Of a stretch of 64,000 nucleotides of DNA, positions 57,215-64,000 are shown piece after piece. Every line of letters begins with the position of its first letter. Within the stretch, counting starts at the first letter, position 1. Source of the stretch: Martinezella lusitana (GTDB taxonomy: Bacteria; Pseudomonadota; Alphaproteobacteria; Rhizobiales; Rhizobiaceae). Location of the stretch: the NCBI RefSeq assembly GCF_900094565.1, contig NZ_FMAF01000005.1:248001-312000 (forward strand). The letters run 5' to 3'. The translations under genes were made by a program, and so were the position numbers. The notes below the pieces were generated by a model that saw only the letters and a list, made by a program, of their open reading frames with translations, had not been told where the DNA came from and searched no databases.

Positions 57215-57244
57215 TTGATTAATTGCATCAAGATTGACGTCAAT
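57215..57244. promoter_or_regulatory. Palindromes between the divergent citrate-synthase genes
   Basis: TTGAT-N7-ATCAA (57215-57231) and the perfect palindrome ATTGACGTCAAT (57233-57244) lie side by side in the 82-base gap. Both could be operators for the HTH-citrate synthase. They share the TTGA/TCAA half-site. Confidence 0.5.
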
Positions 57245-57287
57245 AAAAATAGGCCCGATCTAAGTGGATAGTCAAAGGAGAACAGTG

Positions 57288-58376
57288 ATGAAAAGTGGTC
57301 TTGAAGATGTCATTGCCGCAGAAACCAAGCTATCCGATGTCGATGGCGCGGCCGGCCGGCTGATCATACGCGGCGTGTCGCTCGATGATCTGGTGGCGAC
57401 CAGCCGCTTCGAGGATGTCGCGGCGCTGCTGCTCGATGGCCTGTTCGATGAACATTTCGATGCGGCGTCCATCAGAACCCAGCTTGGTGCGGCCCGCGTT
57501 GCCCTCTTCGCTCATGTCGATGCGGCCGATGCCGTATTGCTCGCTTTGCCGCCGGTGGATGCGGTACGGGCTCTGCTGGCACGGATCGAGGATGGCGAGG
57601 ATTTTGCCAGCGCTATCAGCCTGATGGCCGCGCCGGCCGTCTTCCTGCCGGCCGTATTGCGGCTGCAGAAGGGCGATGCGCCGATCAAGCCGGATGCTTC
57701 ATTGTCCCAATCCGCGGACATCCTGCGCATGCTTGCGGGTCGTGTGCCGACGGCCGAGCAGACGGCCGGGCTGGACGCCTATCTCGTGACGATTTCCGAT
57801 CATGGCCTCAATGCATCGACATTCGCTTCGCGTGTCATCGCCTCGACCCATGCCGGCCTGACCTCTTCCGTGCTGGCGGCGATCAGCGCCCTCAAGGGTC
57901 CGTTGCACGGTGGTGCCCCCGGCCCGGTCCTCGACATGCTTGATGGAGTGGGCAAGCCGGAGAATGCTCGGGCCTGGCTGTCGCATGCGCTGGATCATGG
58001 CGAGCGGTTGATGGGTTTCGGCCATCGCATCTATCGTGTTCGCGACCCGCGTGCCGATGCATTGAAAACAGCGCTGAAGCCGATCTTCGAGAGCGGTCAG
58101 GCGGATGCCGGACGCATCGCGCTGGCAGAAGCAATCGAGGCGGCGGCGCTCACCCTGCTCAAGGAGCGCAAGCCGGATCGGCCGCTGGACGTTAATGTCG
58201 AATACTACACGGCCCTGCTGCTCGATGCTCTCGGCTTCCCGCGCAATGCCTTCACCGGCGTCTTTGCAATCGGCCGTACCGTTGGCTGGATTGCTCATGC
58301 GCGTGAGCAGACGCTCGACGGGCGTCTCATCCGCCCGCAGTCGCGCTATGTCGGCCCTCTGCCGAAGGCAGCATAA
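57288..58376 (+). CDS. Citrate/2-methylcitrate synthase homologue
   Basis: ATG 57288 is preceded by AAAGGAG; 362 residues. It has LKGPLHGGAPGPVLDML and LMGFGHRIYRVRDPRADAL with the two histidines. At the catalytic aspartate position it reads NVEYYTALLLD, so Glu replaces Asp. No DNA-binding domain is present. It is divergent from the HTH-fused paralogue, and the two may form a heteromeric or paired system. Whether it makes citrate, methylcitrate or neither cannot be said. Confidence 0.88.
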   Translation: MKSGLEDVIAAETKLSDVDGAAGRLIIRGVSLDDLVATSRFEDVAALLLDGLFDEHFDAASIRTQLGAARVALFAHVDAADAVLLALPPVDAVRALLARIEDGEDFASAISLMAAPAVFLPAVLRLQKGDAPIKPDASLSQSADILRMLAGRVPTAEQTAGLDAYLVTISDHGLNASTFASRVIASTHAGLTSSVLAAISALKGPLHGGAPGPVLDMLDGVGKPENARAWLSHALDHGERLMGFGHRIYRVRDPRADALKTALKPIFESGQADAGRIALAEAIEAAALTLLKERKPDRPLDVNVEYYTALLLDALGFPRNAFTGVFAIGRTVGWIAHAREQTLDGRLIRPQSRYVGPLPKAA

Positions 58377-58401
58377 GAGGCTTATCAGGGCCGATCGACG
58401 C

Positions 58402-59277
58402 TCAGGCGGCCGCGGATTGACGCGGCCGCATCAGTCCCTCGCGAATATGGCGGGCGAGCTCCAGAGCCTGCGGTGTGGCGTCCCCTTTGGGCAAATGCAG
58501 GTTGATCGCGAAAACCGGCAGCTCGGGCAAGCCCTCCTCGACGGAGAGAATGTCGAGATCGGCCGGGACGGTGGAAGCAAGCCAGGCGGTAACAGCCAGA
58601 TCCGTGCGCACGGTCGCGGTGGTGGCCTCGATATTGCCGTTCTCGAACACCGTCCGCCAGCGTCGCCCGTCATTGCTCAACGCCGCGAATACGGATGAGC
58701 GGAAAGCGCAGGTATCAGCCACCATCGAGATCGGCAGCGGCACCTTGCGATAGGCGTTGCCGGCCTTCGCACCCACCCAAACCAGCCGCTCGACACTCAG
58801 GCATTCGCCTCGCGATGCACCGAACTGTTCTTCGACGACGCAGAGGTCGATGGTGCCCTTCTCCAGTTCCGCCAGCAGCTCCGGCGACGAGGCGCAGACC
58901 AGCGAAATCTCTACCTGCGGGTGACGCTCGGCATAGGATTTCAGCACCGGCGCCAGCGTTGCCCCGACGAGATCATAGGGAACGCCGAGCCGGACGCTTC
59001 CCTGGATCGTCAGTTCGGTCATGTCGGCCCAGATATCGTCGTTCAGCAGCAGCAGACGGCGGGCATTGCCGAGCAGCCGCTCACCCGCATCGGTGAGCCG
59101 CAAGCCGCGCTTGTCTCTCTCGAACAAGGCACATCCCAGCATATCCTCCAGCCGCTTGATCTGCTGGCTGACGGCGCCTTGCGTCAGGTGCAGCATGTTG
59201 GCAGCGATGGTCATGCTGCCTTGATCGGCAACAGCGGTGAAGGTTCTGATGAGGGTGATATCGAAGTTTCGGACCAT
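58402..59277 (-). CDS. LysR-family regulator
   Basis: The preferred start at 59277 (MVRNFDITLIRTFTAVADQG) gives 291 residues; a longer frame upstream lacks similarity. The HTH is MTIAANMLHLTQGAVSQQIK, and the effector domain begins near residue 88 (GSVRLGVPYDLVGATLAPVL). It is divergent from a LysE-type exporter, so control of amino-acid or metabolite export is the simplest guess. It is convergent with the citrate-synthase homologue. Confidence 0.93.
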   Translation of the reverse strand: MVRNFDITLIRTFTAVADQGSMTIAANMLHLTQGAVSQQIKRLEDMLGCALFERDKRGLRLTDAGERLLGNARRLLLLNDDIWADMTELTIQGSVRLGVPYDLVGATLAPVLKSYAERHPQVEISLVCASSPELLAELEKGTIDLCVVEEQFGASRGECLSVERLVWVGAKAGNAYRKVPLPISMVADTCAFRSSVFAALSNDGRRWRTVFENGNIEATTATVRTDLAVTAWLASTVPADLDILSVEEGLPELPVFAINLHLPKGDATPQALELARHIREGLMRPRQSAAA

Positions 59278-59375
59278 AAGGGCATTATAGATGCTAATGC
59301 TCTCCTCCTTCAACATTCGATTTCCTGGTGGGTGCTGCTTGCCTATTCCTTTTCCTGAATTGGAGAAAGGCTGGA

Positions 59376-59975
59376 ATGACCATCGAATCCCTGTTGCCGC
59401 TGATCCTGTTTGCGCTCGTCTCGACCATAACACCGGGTGGCGCGACGACACTCGCGACCGCTTCCGGCGCGCATTTCGGCTTTCGCCGGTCGATACCCGT
59501 CATGACCGGTTTCGCCTTCGGCCTCGGCTCCATGGCCAGTGTGGCGGCGGCCGGACTTGGCGGCGTCTTGATAGCCCTGCCCGTCTTGCAGATCGCAATG
59601 AAGACGCTCGGCTCGCTCTATCTGATCTGGCTCGCAGTACGGATCGGCAGAAGCGGCCAGCCACATGGCGCCGGTCGGATGACGAAGCCCACGAGCTTTA
59701 TCGCCGGTGTCTGGATGTTGTGGCACAATCCGAAGGGTTGGGCGATGACGGTCGGCGCGGCCGCCTCATTCGCCGCTCTGGCGGGCAGTCCCACCACCCT
59801 CGCGATCCTGCTTGGCCTGACCTTCTGCCTCGTCGCCGCATTCTCGCTGGCGGTCTGGTGCGTTCTCGGACAGATGCTCGGGCGTTTTCTGAAAACGGCG
59901 TGGCAATGGCGCGTGCTCAATATCTCACTCGCCTGCCTGCTCGTGATATCAATTATCCCCATGTGGCGCGGATGA
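59376..59975 (+). CDS. LysE/RhtB-family exporter
   Basis: This 199-residue membrane protein starts at 59376 behind a GAAAGG site. About six spans are visible. The family start MTIESLLPLILFALVSTITP continues into a GGATTLATASGAHFGFRRS block, the LysE PGP/NxxxxxxG motif region. These proteins export amino acids, homoserine lactones or similar. It is divergent from a LysR gene and convergent with the cyclase gene, which lies 11 bases beyond. Confidence 0.92.
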   Translation: MTIESLLPLILFALVSTITPGGATTLATASGAHFGFRRSIPVMTGFAFGLGSMASVAAAGLGGVLIALPVLQIAMKTLGSLYLIWLAVRIGRSGQPHGAGRMTKPTSFIAGVWMLWHNPKGWAMTVGAAASFAALAGSPTTLAILLGLTFCLVAAFSLAVWCVLGQMLGRFLKTAWQWRVLNISLACLLVISIIPMWRG

Positions 59976-59986
59976 AGCCTGAAATC

Positions 59987-61861
59987 TTAAGGACGTTCCG
60001 CATCATGCCTGCCGCGCCAGAGCCATATGGCCAAGGACCCGGCGCGGCCGCGCAATTTTGTTTCGATCGGGCCGTCGAGCTTGCCTTCCATAAAGGGCAC
60101 GCTGTCGCGGCCGGCGGAATGAAGCAGGTCATTGCTGATGGCGATCTCGGCGCGATTGCGGGCGGCCACCTCCATCAGGCGGCTTGCTATGTTGACCGTG
60201 TCGCCGGTCGCCGTAATCTGTTGGCGGCCGCCACCGCCGAGCCTGGAGGCGACGATGGTGCCGAAATGCGCGCCGATCTTGAAGCCGATGCGGGATGCGG
60301 TCGCCTCCGGCATCGCGGCGAGCCAGCCTCTCATCCGGTCGGCAAGACGAATGCAACAGCGCGCCGCATTGGCGGGGTCGGCTCGCTTCGGCTGCGGTAG
60401 GCCGAAGAGGATCATGGCGCCGTCGCCCATGAAGCTGGTGATGGCGCCGCCACTGGCCGTCACTTCCTCGTCGACAAGATAGTAAAAGCCGTTCAGCAAG
60501 TCCCGCACGGCCGTGGGGCCGATCGTCTCGCTAAGACCCGTGAAGCCGTTGATATCAATGAAGACCACCGCCGCTTCCTGATGCACCGGCGCTGCGAGAA
60601 AGCTGGGATCGCGGGCAAGGTGTTCGGCAAGACCGGGCGCCTGGATGCGCTGCAGCAGTTCGCTCTGCTCAGCGAAGCGCCCGGCCTGTTTGCGGCCGAG
60701 CCAAAGCTGGGCTGCGCCGAAGAGCAGAGCCGGCGGCACCGTCGCTGCGATCGGCAGGGCGGCGCTCAGCCAGATCCCATGTTTGAAGACGTTGACGTTG
60801 ATCGCCAGCCAGGCAAGGACGACGCAAAGTGCCATGATAAGGCCGATGGTGTTGCGTCGCCAGGAGAGCAGGCTGACAACGAGGACCGGCAGACCGACGG
60901 CGAAATAGAGGTCGATGAAACGAACGCCGCGATCGCGCACCAGGCCGTCCCCGGCGATCAGATGCGTGATCGAGGTGGAGATGACTTCGACGCCCGGCAG
61001 CACCGGATCGAAGGGTGTCGGAAAGACATCGCCGCCGCCGGTAACGGTCGCGCCGATGATGACGATATGATCTCTGATCGCCTCCTCCGGCAACTGCCCG
61101 TTCAGCGCCGCGCTGGCGCTGATGGTGCGGATCGTGCCGCGCGGTCCATAGAATGAGAGCGGCATGAGATAGCCGTTATCGGTATGGACGGAACGGTCAC
61201 CGAGCTTGATATGGTCGGAGATGACAGTCGGGTGTTCGCCAGTCGCCGCGGAAACGACGCGCAACGAGAAGGACGGTTCGATCCGCTCGCCGCTGCGAAA
61301 CAGCATGGGCACGAAGCGCGGCGTTCCCGTCTTGTCGGTCTGTACGTTGACGACGCCATAACTTGCGGCATCCGCGAACCGCTGCTGCGGCTCGAGGAAT
61401 TGTAGTGCGCTGGGCACGCGGGCGAGAGGTTCCTTGCTGTCATCGGCAACGCGCTGGCGGCTTTCGGGAAAGATGCCGGCGGCGGCGAGCACAGCATTGG
61501 TCCGCTTGAGGGATTGCTCCAGTGCCTCATCGCCGGCCTCATCGCCGGGATCGAGCAAAAGCATGTCGAGCGCGATGGTTTTCGGCCCTAGGGCGGCGAT
61601 GGCATCGATGATTTTGGCGAGCGTGGCGCGGGGCAGCGGGTAATGTCCCGCCACCCGCGACGTCTCATCGTCGATGGCGACGATAGTGACGACATCGGGC
61701 GGTTTGCGGCTGCCGCCACCCGCATTCCTGAGATTCGTCAGCGTCGCCTCCGCGCCGTCGATAAAGGGAATGTCGCCATGCAAATGCATGACACCGAGGC
61801 CCAGACCCCAGAGAGCAGTCAAGATGAGCGCAATCAGCGTCTGCGGCGGCGGTCTGCGCAT
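59987..61861 (-). CDS. CHASE2-domain class III adenylate cyclase
   Basis: This 624-residue membrane protein has an N-terminal signal/anchor, an extracytoplasmic CHASE2 sensor at about residues 30-330 (IVAIDDETSRVAGHYPLPRA), three spans around 340-410, and a C-terminal cyclase. The metal aspartates are in VVFIDINGFTGLSE and FMGDGAMILFG; GDTVNIASRLMEVA is the class III block. It should make cAMP in response to an outside signal. It lies 13 bases after the FecR gene in the same direction and so is co-transcribed with it. Confidence 0.93.
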   Translation of the reverse strand: MRRPPPQTLIALILTALWGLGLGVMHLHGDIPFIDGAEATLTNLRNAGGGSRKPPDVVTIVAIDDETSRVAGHYPLPRATLAKIIDAIAALGPKTIALDMLLLDPGDEAGDEALEQSLKRTNAVLAAAGIFPESRQRVADDSKEPLARVPSALQFLEPQQRFADAASYGVVNVQTDKTGTPRFVPMLFRSGERIEPSFSLRVVSAATGEHPTVISDHIKLGDRSVHTDNGYLMPLSFYGPRGTIRTISASAALNGQLPEEAIRDHIVIIGATVTGGGDVFPTPFDPVLPGVEVISTSITHLIAGDGLVRDRGVRFIDLYFAVGLPVLVVSLLSWRRNTIGLIMALCVVLAWLAINVNVFKHGIWLSAALPIAATVPPALLFGAAQLWLGRKQAGRFAEQSELLQRIQAPGLAEHLARDPSFLAAPVHQEAAVVFIDINGFTGLSETIGPTAVRDLLNGFYYLVDEEVTASGGAITSFMGDGAMILFGLPQPKRADPANAARCCIRLADRMRGWLAAMPEATASRIGFKIGAHFGTIVASRLGGGGRQQITATGDTVNIASRLMEVAARNRAEIAISNDLLHSAGRDSVPFMEGKLDGPIETKLRGRAGSLAIWLWRGRHDAERP

Positions 61862-61874
61862 GGGCGTCAGAATC

Positions 61875-62408
61875 TCACTGGCCGAGGCGAGCCATCAATG
61901 CGTTTATGCGTGGCTGTCCCCAGGCTGTGACATGCAAGGGGGAGCGGCTGCGGTCGGCATCGACGCCCTGCCCTTGCCCGAGCGTGACGCCTTCCCCGGT
62001 CGAAACCTTGTTGACCGCGACGCGGCCGCGCAACACCAGTACGGAAGTCTTGCCACGTTGCGCGTCGACCGCCCATCGCGTGCCGCGGACGGCAGCAATG
62101 GCCTGCGGCGTCACCACCTCGAACCCGCCTTGAACATGGTTGCTGTCGACATCGATCAGCACCGCCTTGTTGTTGAGCACGATAGCATCAACCCGACCAT
62201 CGTGATTCCGATCGGCAAGCCGGTAGTGTGCGCCGCGCTCAACAGTGATGCTAAGCCCCGGTTCGCACTTCAGGGTTTGGCGCTCAGCGCTGACGGCCGG
62301 CCGCGGCGAGCAGTTGGCTGTGGCCTGCGCGTAGACCTGGTCAGCGCCGATGATGCACAGAACGCCTGCCGCCAGCGCGACACCGAGAATATCGCTTGTC
62401 TGGATCAT
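61875..62408 (-). CDS. FecR-domain periplasmic protein
   Basis: The start at 62408 gives 177 residues with a signal peptide (ILGVALAAGVLCIIGADQV). The FecR domain is visible in VVTPQAIAAVRGTRWAVDAQ and VLVLRGRVAVNKVS. There is no transmembrane anti-sigma N-terminus, so it is not a classical sigma-factor regulator. A GGAGGGG site precedes it. The CHASE2 cyclase gene follows, so it may act as the periplasmic partner of the cyclase sensor. Confidence 0.87.
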   Translation of the reverse strand: MIQTSDILGVALAAGVLCIIGADQVYAQATANCSPRPAVSAERQTLKCEPGLSITVERGAHYRLADRNHDGRVDAIVLNNKAVLIDVDSNHVQGGFEVVTPQAIAAVRGTRWAVDAQRGKTSVLVLRGRVAVNKVSTGEGVTLGQGQGVDADRSRSPLHVTAWGQPRINALMARLGQ

Positions 62409-62493
62409 GATCGTGGCCCCTCCTGCATGTAACTGGGGCCGCACACGACGATTTCCAGTCACCGCATTTTCGATCCTTGGCATCGATGATGCG

Positions 62494-63543
62494 TCAGGAG
62501 CGGTTGATCTGCAAGCTGTCATACCCTCCGGCCTTATAGAGCACTGTCGAAACCAGCCAGCTCAGCAGGAAAATACCGACGACCGCGAAGCCGAAATTGG
62601 CAAGATTGTCGTTGAGTTCGCCGATGAAGCGCCAGAAACCGCCCTCGAGGCCGAGCTTGTCCGAGATAAGCCCCAGTGCCTCGATGCCGCCGATGAAGAT
62701 GGCGACAACGACGGAAGCGGCTGTTATCGTCAGATTGTACCAGAGCTTGCGCACGGGTTTGACGAAGGCCCATCCATAGGCGCCGGTCATCAGCGCGCTG
62801 TCGAGTGTATCCATCAGCGACATGCCGGCGGTGAAGAGCGTCGGGAAAACCAGGATCGTCCAGAACGATGTGCCCTGCGCCGCTTGTGCGGCGGAGATGC
62901 CGAGAAGTCCGATTTCCGTCGCCGTGTCGAAGCCGAGGCCGAAGAGAAAGCCGATCGGATACATATGCCAGGAGCGGGTCACGACCCTGAACATGGGTTG
63001 GAAGATGCGCGCCAAAAAGCCGCCGCCGGCGAGCAGCGTGTCCAGATCCTCCTCGGCGATCCTCTCGCCCCTCTGCGCCCGCTTGAAGGCGGACCATACG
63101 CCCTTGAGCACAAAGAGATTGGCGATACCGATGAGGAGCAGGAAGACCGCCGAGACGGTCGTACCGATGACACCGCCGACATCGTGGAAGGAATCGAGCC
63201 GGCTCTGCATGGCAGCCGCGGTCGCGGCGATCAGGATCGAGGCGATCACGACGATCGAGGAATGGCCGAGGGAAAAGAAGAAGCCGACCGCATAGGGCTG
63301 CTTCTTTTCCTGAATGAGCTTGCGCACGACATTGTCGATCGCCGCTATATGATCGGCATCGAAGGCATGGCGAAGGCCGAACATATAGGCGAGAAACGCA
63401 ATGCCGAGCAGCGACGGCCTGTCTGAAAAAGCGACCCAGGCCCAGGTCCAGGCGGCAATGTTGAAGGCGATCAGAAGCGCAAAGGTGAAGGCAATCTTGG
63501 CTTTCGGCCTTTCGGCACGATCGTCAAAAGGATTGAGGATCAT
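62494..63543 (-). CDS. NiCoT nickel/cobalt permease (HoxN/NixA family)
   Basis: This 349-residue inner-membrane permease moves Ni2+ or Co2+ inward. The signature in the second span is RHAFDADHIAAIDNVVRK near residue 58, with the HX4DH metal motif, and LFGLGFDTATEIGLLG is the second family block. The start at 63543 gives MILNPFDDRAERPK. It is 85 bases upstream of the FecR gene on the same strand. No NikR or cobalamin-riboswitch sequence was recognised ahead of it. Confidence 0.94.
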   Translation of the reverse strand: MILNPFDDRAERPKAKIAFTFALLIAFNIAAWTWAWVAFSDRPSLLGIAFLAYMFGLRHAFDADHIAAIDNVVRKLIQEKKQPYAVGFFFSLGHSSIVVIASILIAATAAAMQSRLDSFHDVGGVIGTTVSAVFLLLIGIANLFVLKGVWSAFKRAQRGERIAEEDLDTLLAGGGFLARIFQPMFRVVTRSWHMYPIGFLFGLGFDTATEIGLLGISAAQAAQGTSFWTILVFPTLFTAGMSLMDTLDSALMTGAYGWAFVKPVRKLWYNLTITAASVVVAIFIGGIEALGLISDKLGLEGGFWRFIGELNDNLANFGFAVVGIFLLSWLVSTVLYKAGGYDSLQINRS

Positions 63544-63640
63544 ACTTTTGTTCCCGTTATGCTTACTCGCACAGTGCCACGGAAACCAAGAGGACGCGAC
63601 AGTCAAATGACGTAGCTGCCGAAGTTTTTCGCAGTGTTGT

Positions 63641-63672
63641 AAAAATGGGCAAGCCCGGCATTGAGCCGGGTT
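63641..63672 (-). terminator. Terminator after the rhodanese gene
   Basis: On the minus strand AACCCGGC and GCCGGGCTT pair around TCAAT and are followed by a GCCCATTTTT tail. It separates the rhodanese gene from the NiCoT gene. Confidence 0.6.
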
Positions 63673-63686
63673 AGCCCGTCGTCTTG

Positions 63687-64000
63687 TCATCCCTTTTCGA
63701 AGGGATGCCCCTCATCTGCCCAGCCGGTGATGCCGCCGATCATCACCTTCACGCGCCTGCCAAGCGTGCCCAGGCGCAAAGCAGCCTTGTCCGTTCCGTT
63801 GCAATGCGGTCCGGCGCAATAGACGACGAACAGCGTATCCTCGGGCCATTCCGCCATCTTGCGAGCAGTCATCTTGCCATGCGGCAGATTGATCGCGCCG
63901 GGAATATGTTGCTCCTGAAACAGGGCCGGCCCGCGAACGTCGATCAGGACGAAATCCATATTGCCTGAGGTCATGGCCTGGCGCACATCGGAGCAATCGG
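63687..64000 (-). CDS. Rhodanese-like domain protein, C-terminal fragment
   Basis: The gene runs out of the right edge; about 104 codons are visible. FVLIDVRGPALFQEQHIPGA and INLPHGKM are the rhodanese CH2A/B blocks, and VVYCAGPHCNGTDKAALRL holds the active-site loop with the sulfur-accepting cysteine (CAGPHC). The length of a single domain fits. The N-terminus is not in the window, so a fused partner domain cannot be excluded. Confidence 0.9.
   Translation of the reverse strand, partial: DCSDVRQAMTSGNMDFVLIDVRGPALFQEQHIPGAINLPHGKMTARKMAEWPEDTLFVVYCAGPHCNGTDKAALRLGTLGRRVKVMIGGITGWADEGHPFEKG

Noticed and set aside
63544..63686. Cobalamin or nickel-responsive element before the NiCoT gene
   Set aside because: The gap is only 143 bases and mostly taken by a terminator; no B12-box or NikR dyad was seen.
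1..64000. CRISPR array, prophage or plasmid replication genes
   Set aside because: No regularly spaced repeats, no phage structural or integrase genes and no repABC-type genes were found.

Overview
The window is chromosomal DNA, roughly 60% GC by eye, from an alphaproteobacterium of the order Rhizobiales, most likely Rhizobium or a close relative. The evidence is: the divergent uvrA/ssb pair with an alphaproteobacterial GAAC-N7-GAAC SOS box; the gyrA ... coaD-ppi-ppi-queA-tgt cluster; the rlpA-dac-tmk-holB ... metG-tatD-MBL cluster; trpDC-moaC-moeA; DUF1127, DUF4864 and SleB-type proteins; and many LysR regulators divergent from small operons. No phage, plasmid backbone, CRISPR array or rRNA was seen. 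One IS30-family insertion sequence and one tRNA (Ser-UGA) are present.

Layout. 0-4.6 kb: DUF72 fragment, uvrA, ssb, marC. 4.9-13.7 kb: gyrA, coaD, two cyclophilins, queA and tgt, interrupted after gyrA by about 2 kb holding a frameshifted epimerase and three tiny single-span membrane proteins. 13.9-25.4 kb: accessory genes (frameshifted VOC protein, SleB-type lipoprotein, DUF4864, HxlR/FabF pair, flavin reductase, a heterodimeric ABC exporter, RibD-like reductase, LysR/DUF1127). 25.7-27.7 kb: a canonical PBP5-type carboxypeptidase followed by the IS30 element. 27.8-40.2 kb: the metG-tatD-MBL-ybaK operon and the rlpA-dac-tmk-holB block, separated by about 3.9 kb with a TSUP permease and a LysR-controlled EthD-like/tautomerase/MBL operon. 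40.2-43.7 kb: GNAT remnant, LysR/SDR pair, tRNA-Ser and a 3-methyladenine glycosylase. 43.8-47.0 kb: a marR-emrA-emrB efflux operon. 47.3-53.3 kb: DUF883-like protein, PpiD-like chaperone, trpD-trpC-moaC-moeA. 53.3-64 kb: short 6-phosphogluconate dehydrogenase, TehA-like channel, VOC protein, a divergent pair of citrate-synthase homologues (one with an N-terminal DNA-binding domain), LysR/LysE, a CHASE2 adenylate cyclase with a FecR-domain protein, a NiCoT nickel/cobalt permease and a rhodanese fragment.

How the genes work together. DNA repair (uvrA, ssb, mpg, tatD-like), replication (gyrA, holB, tmk), translation and tRNA modification (metG, ybaK, queA, tgt) and envelope upkeep (two DD-carboxypeptidases, RlpA, SleB, PpiD) form the conserved framework. 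Small regulator-target modules are inserted between these blocks.

The points most worth following up are: the divergent DNA-binding citrate-synthase pair with palindromes between the genes; the uncharacterised cassette splitting metG from holB; the operon-encoded DD-carboxypeptidase with degenerate SxN and KTG motifs; the tgt product with two of three zinc cysteines replaced; the paralogous micro-proteins after gyrA; and the IS30 copy next to a sequence resembling its own terminal repeat.
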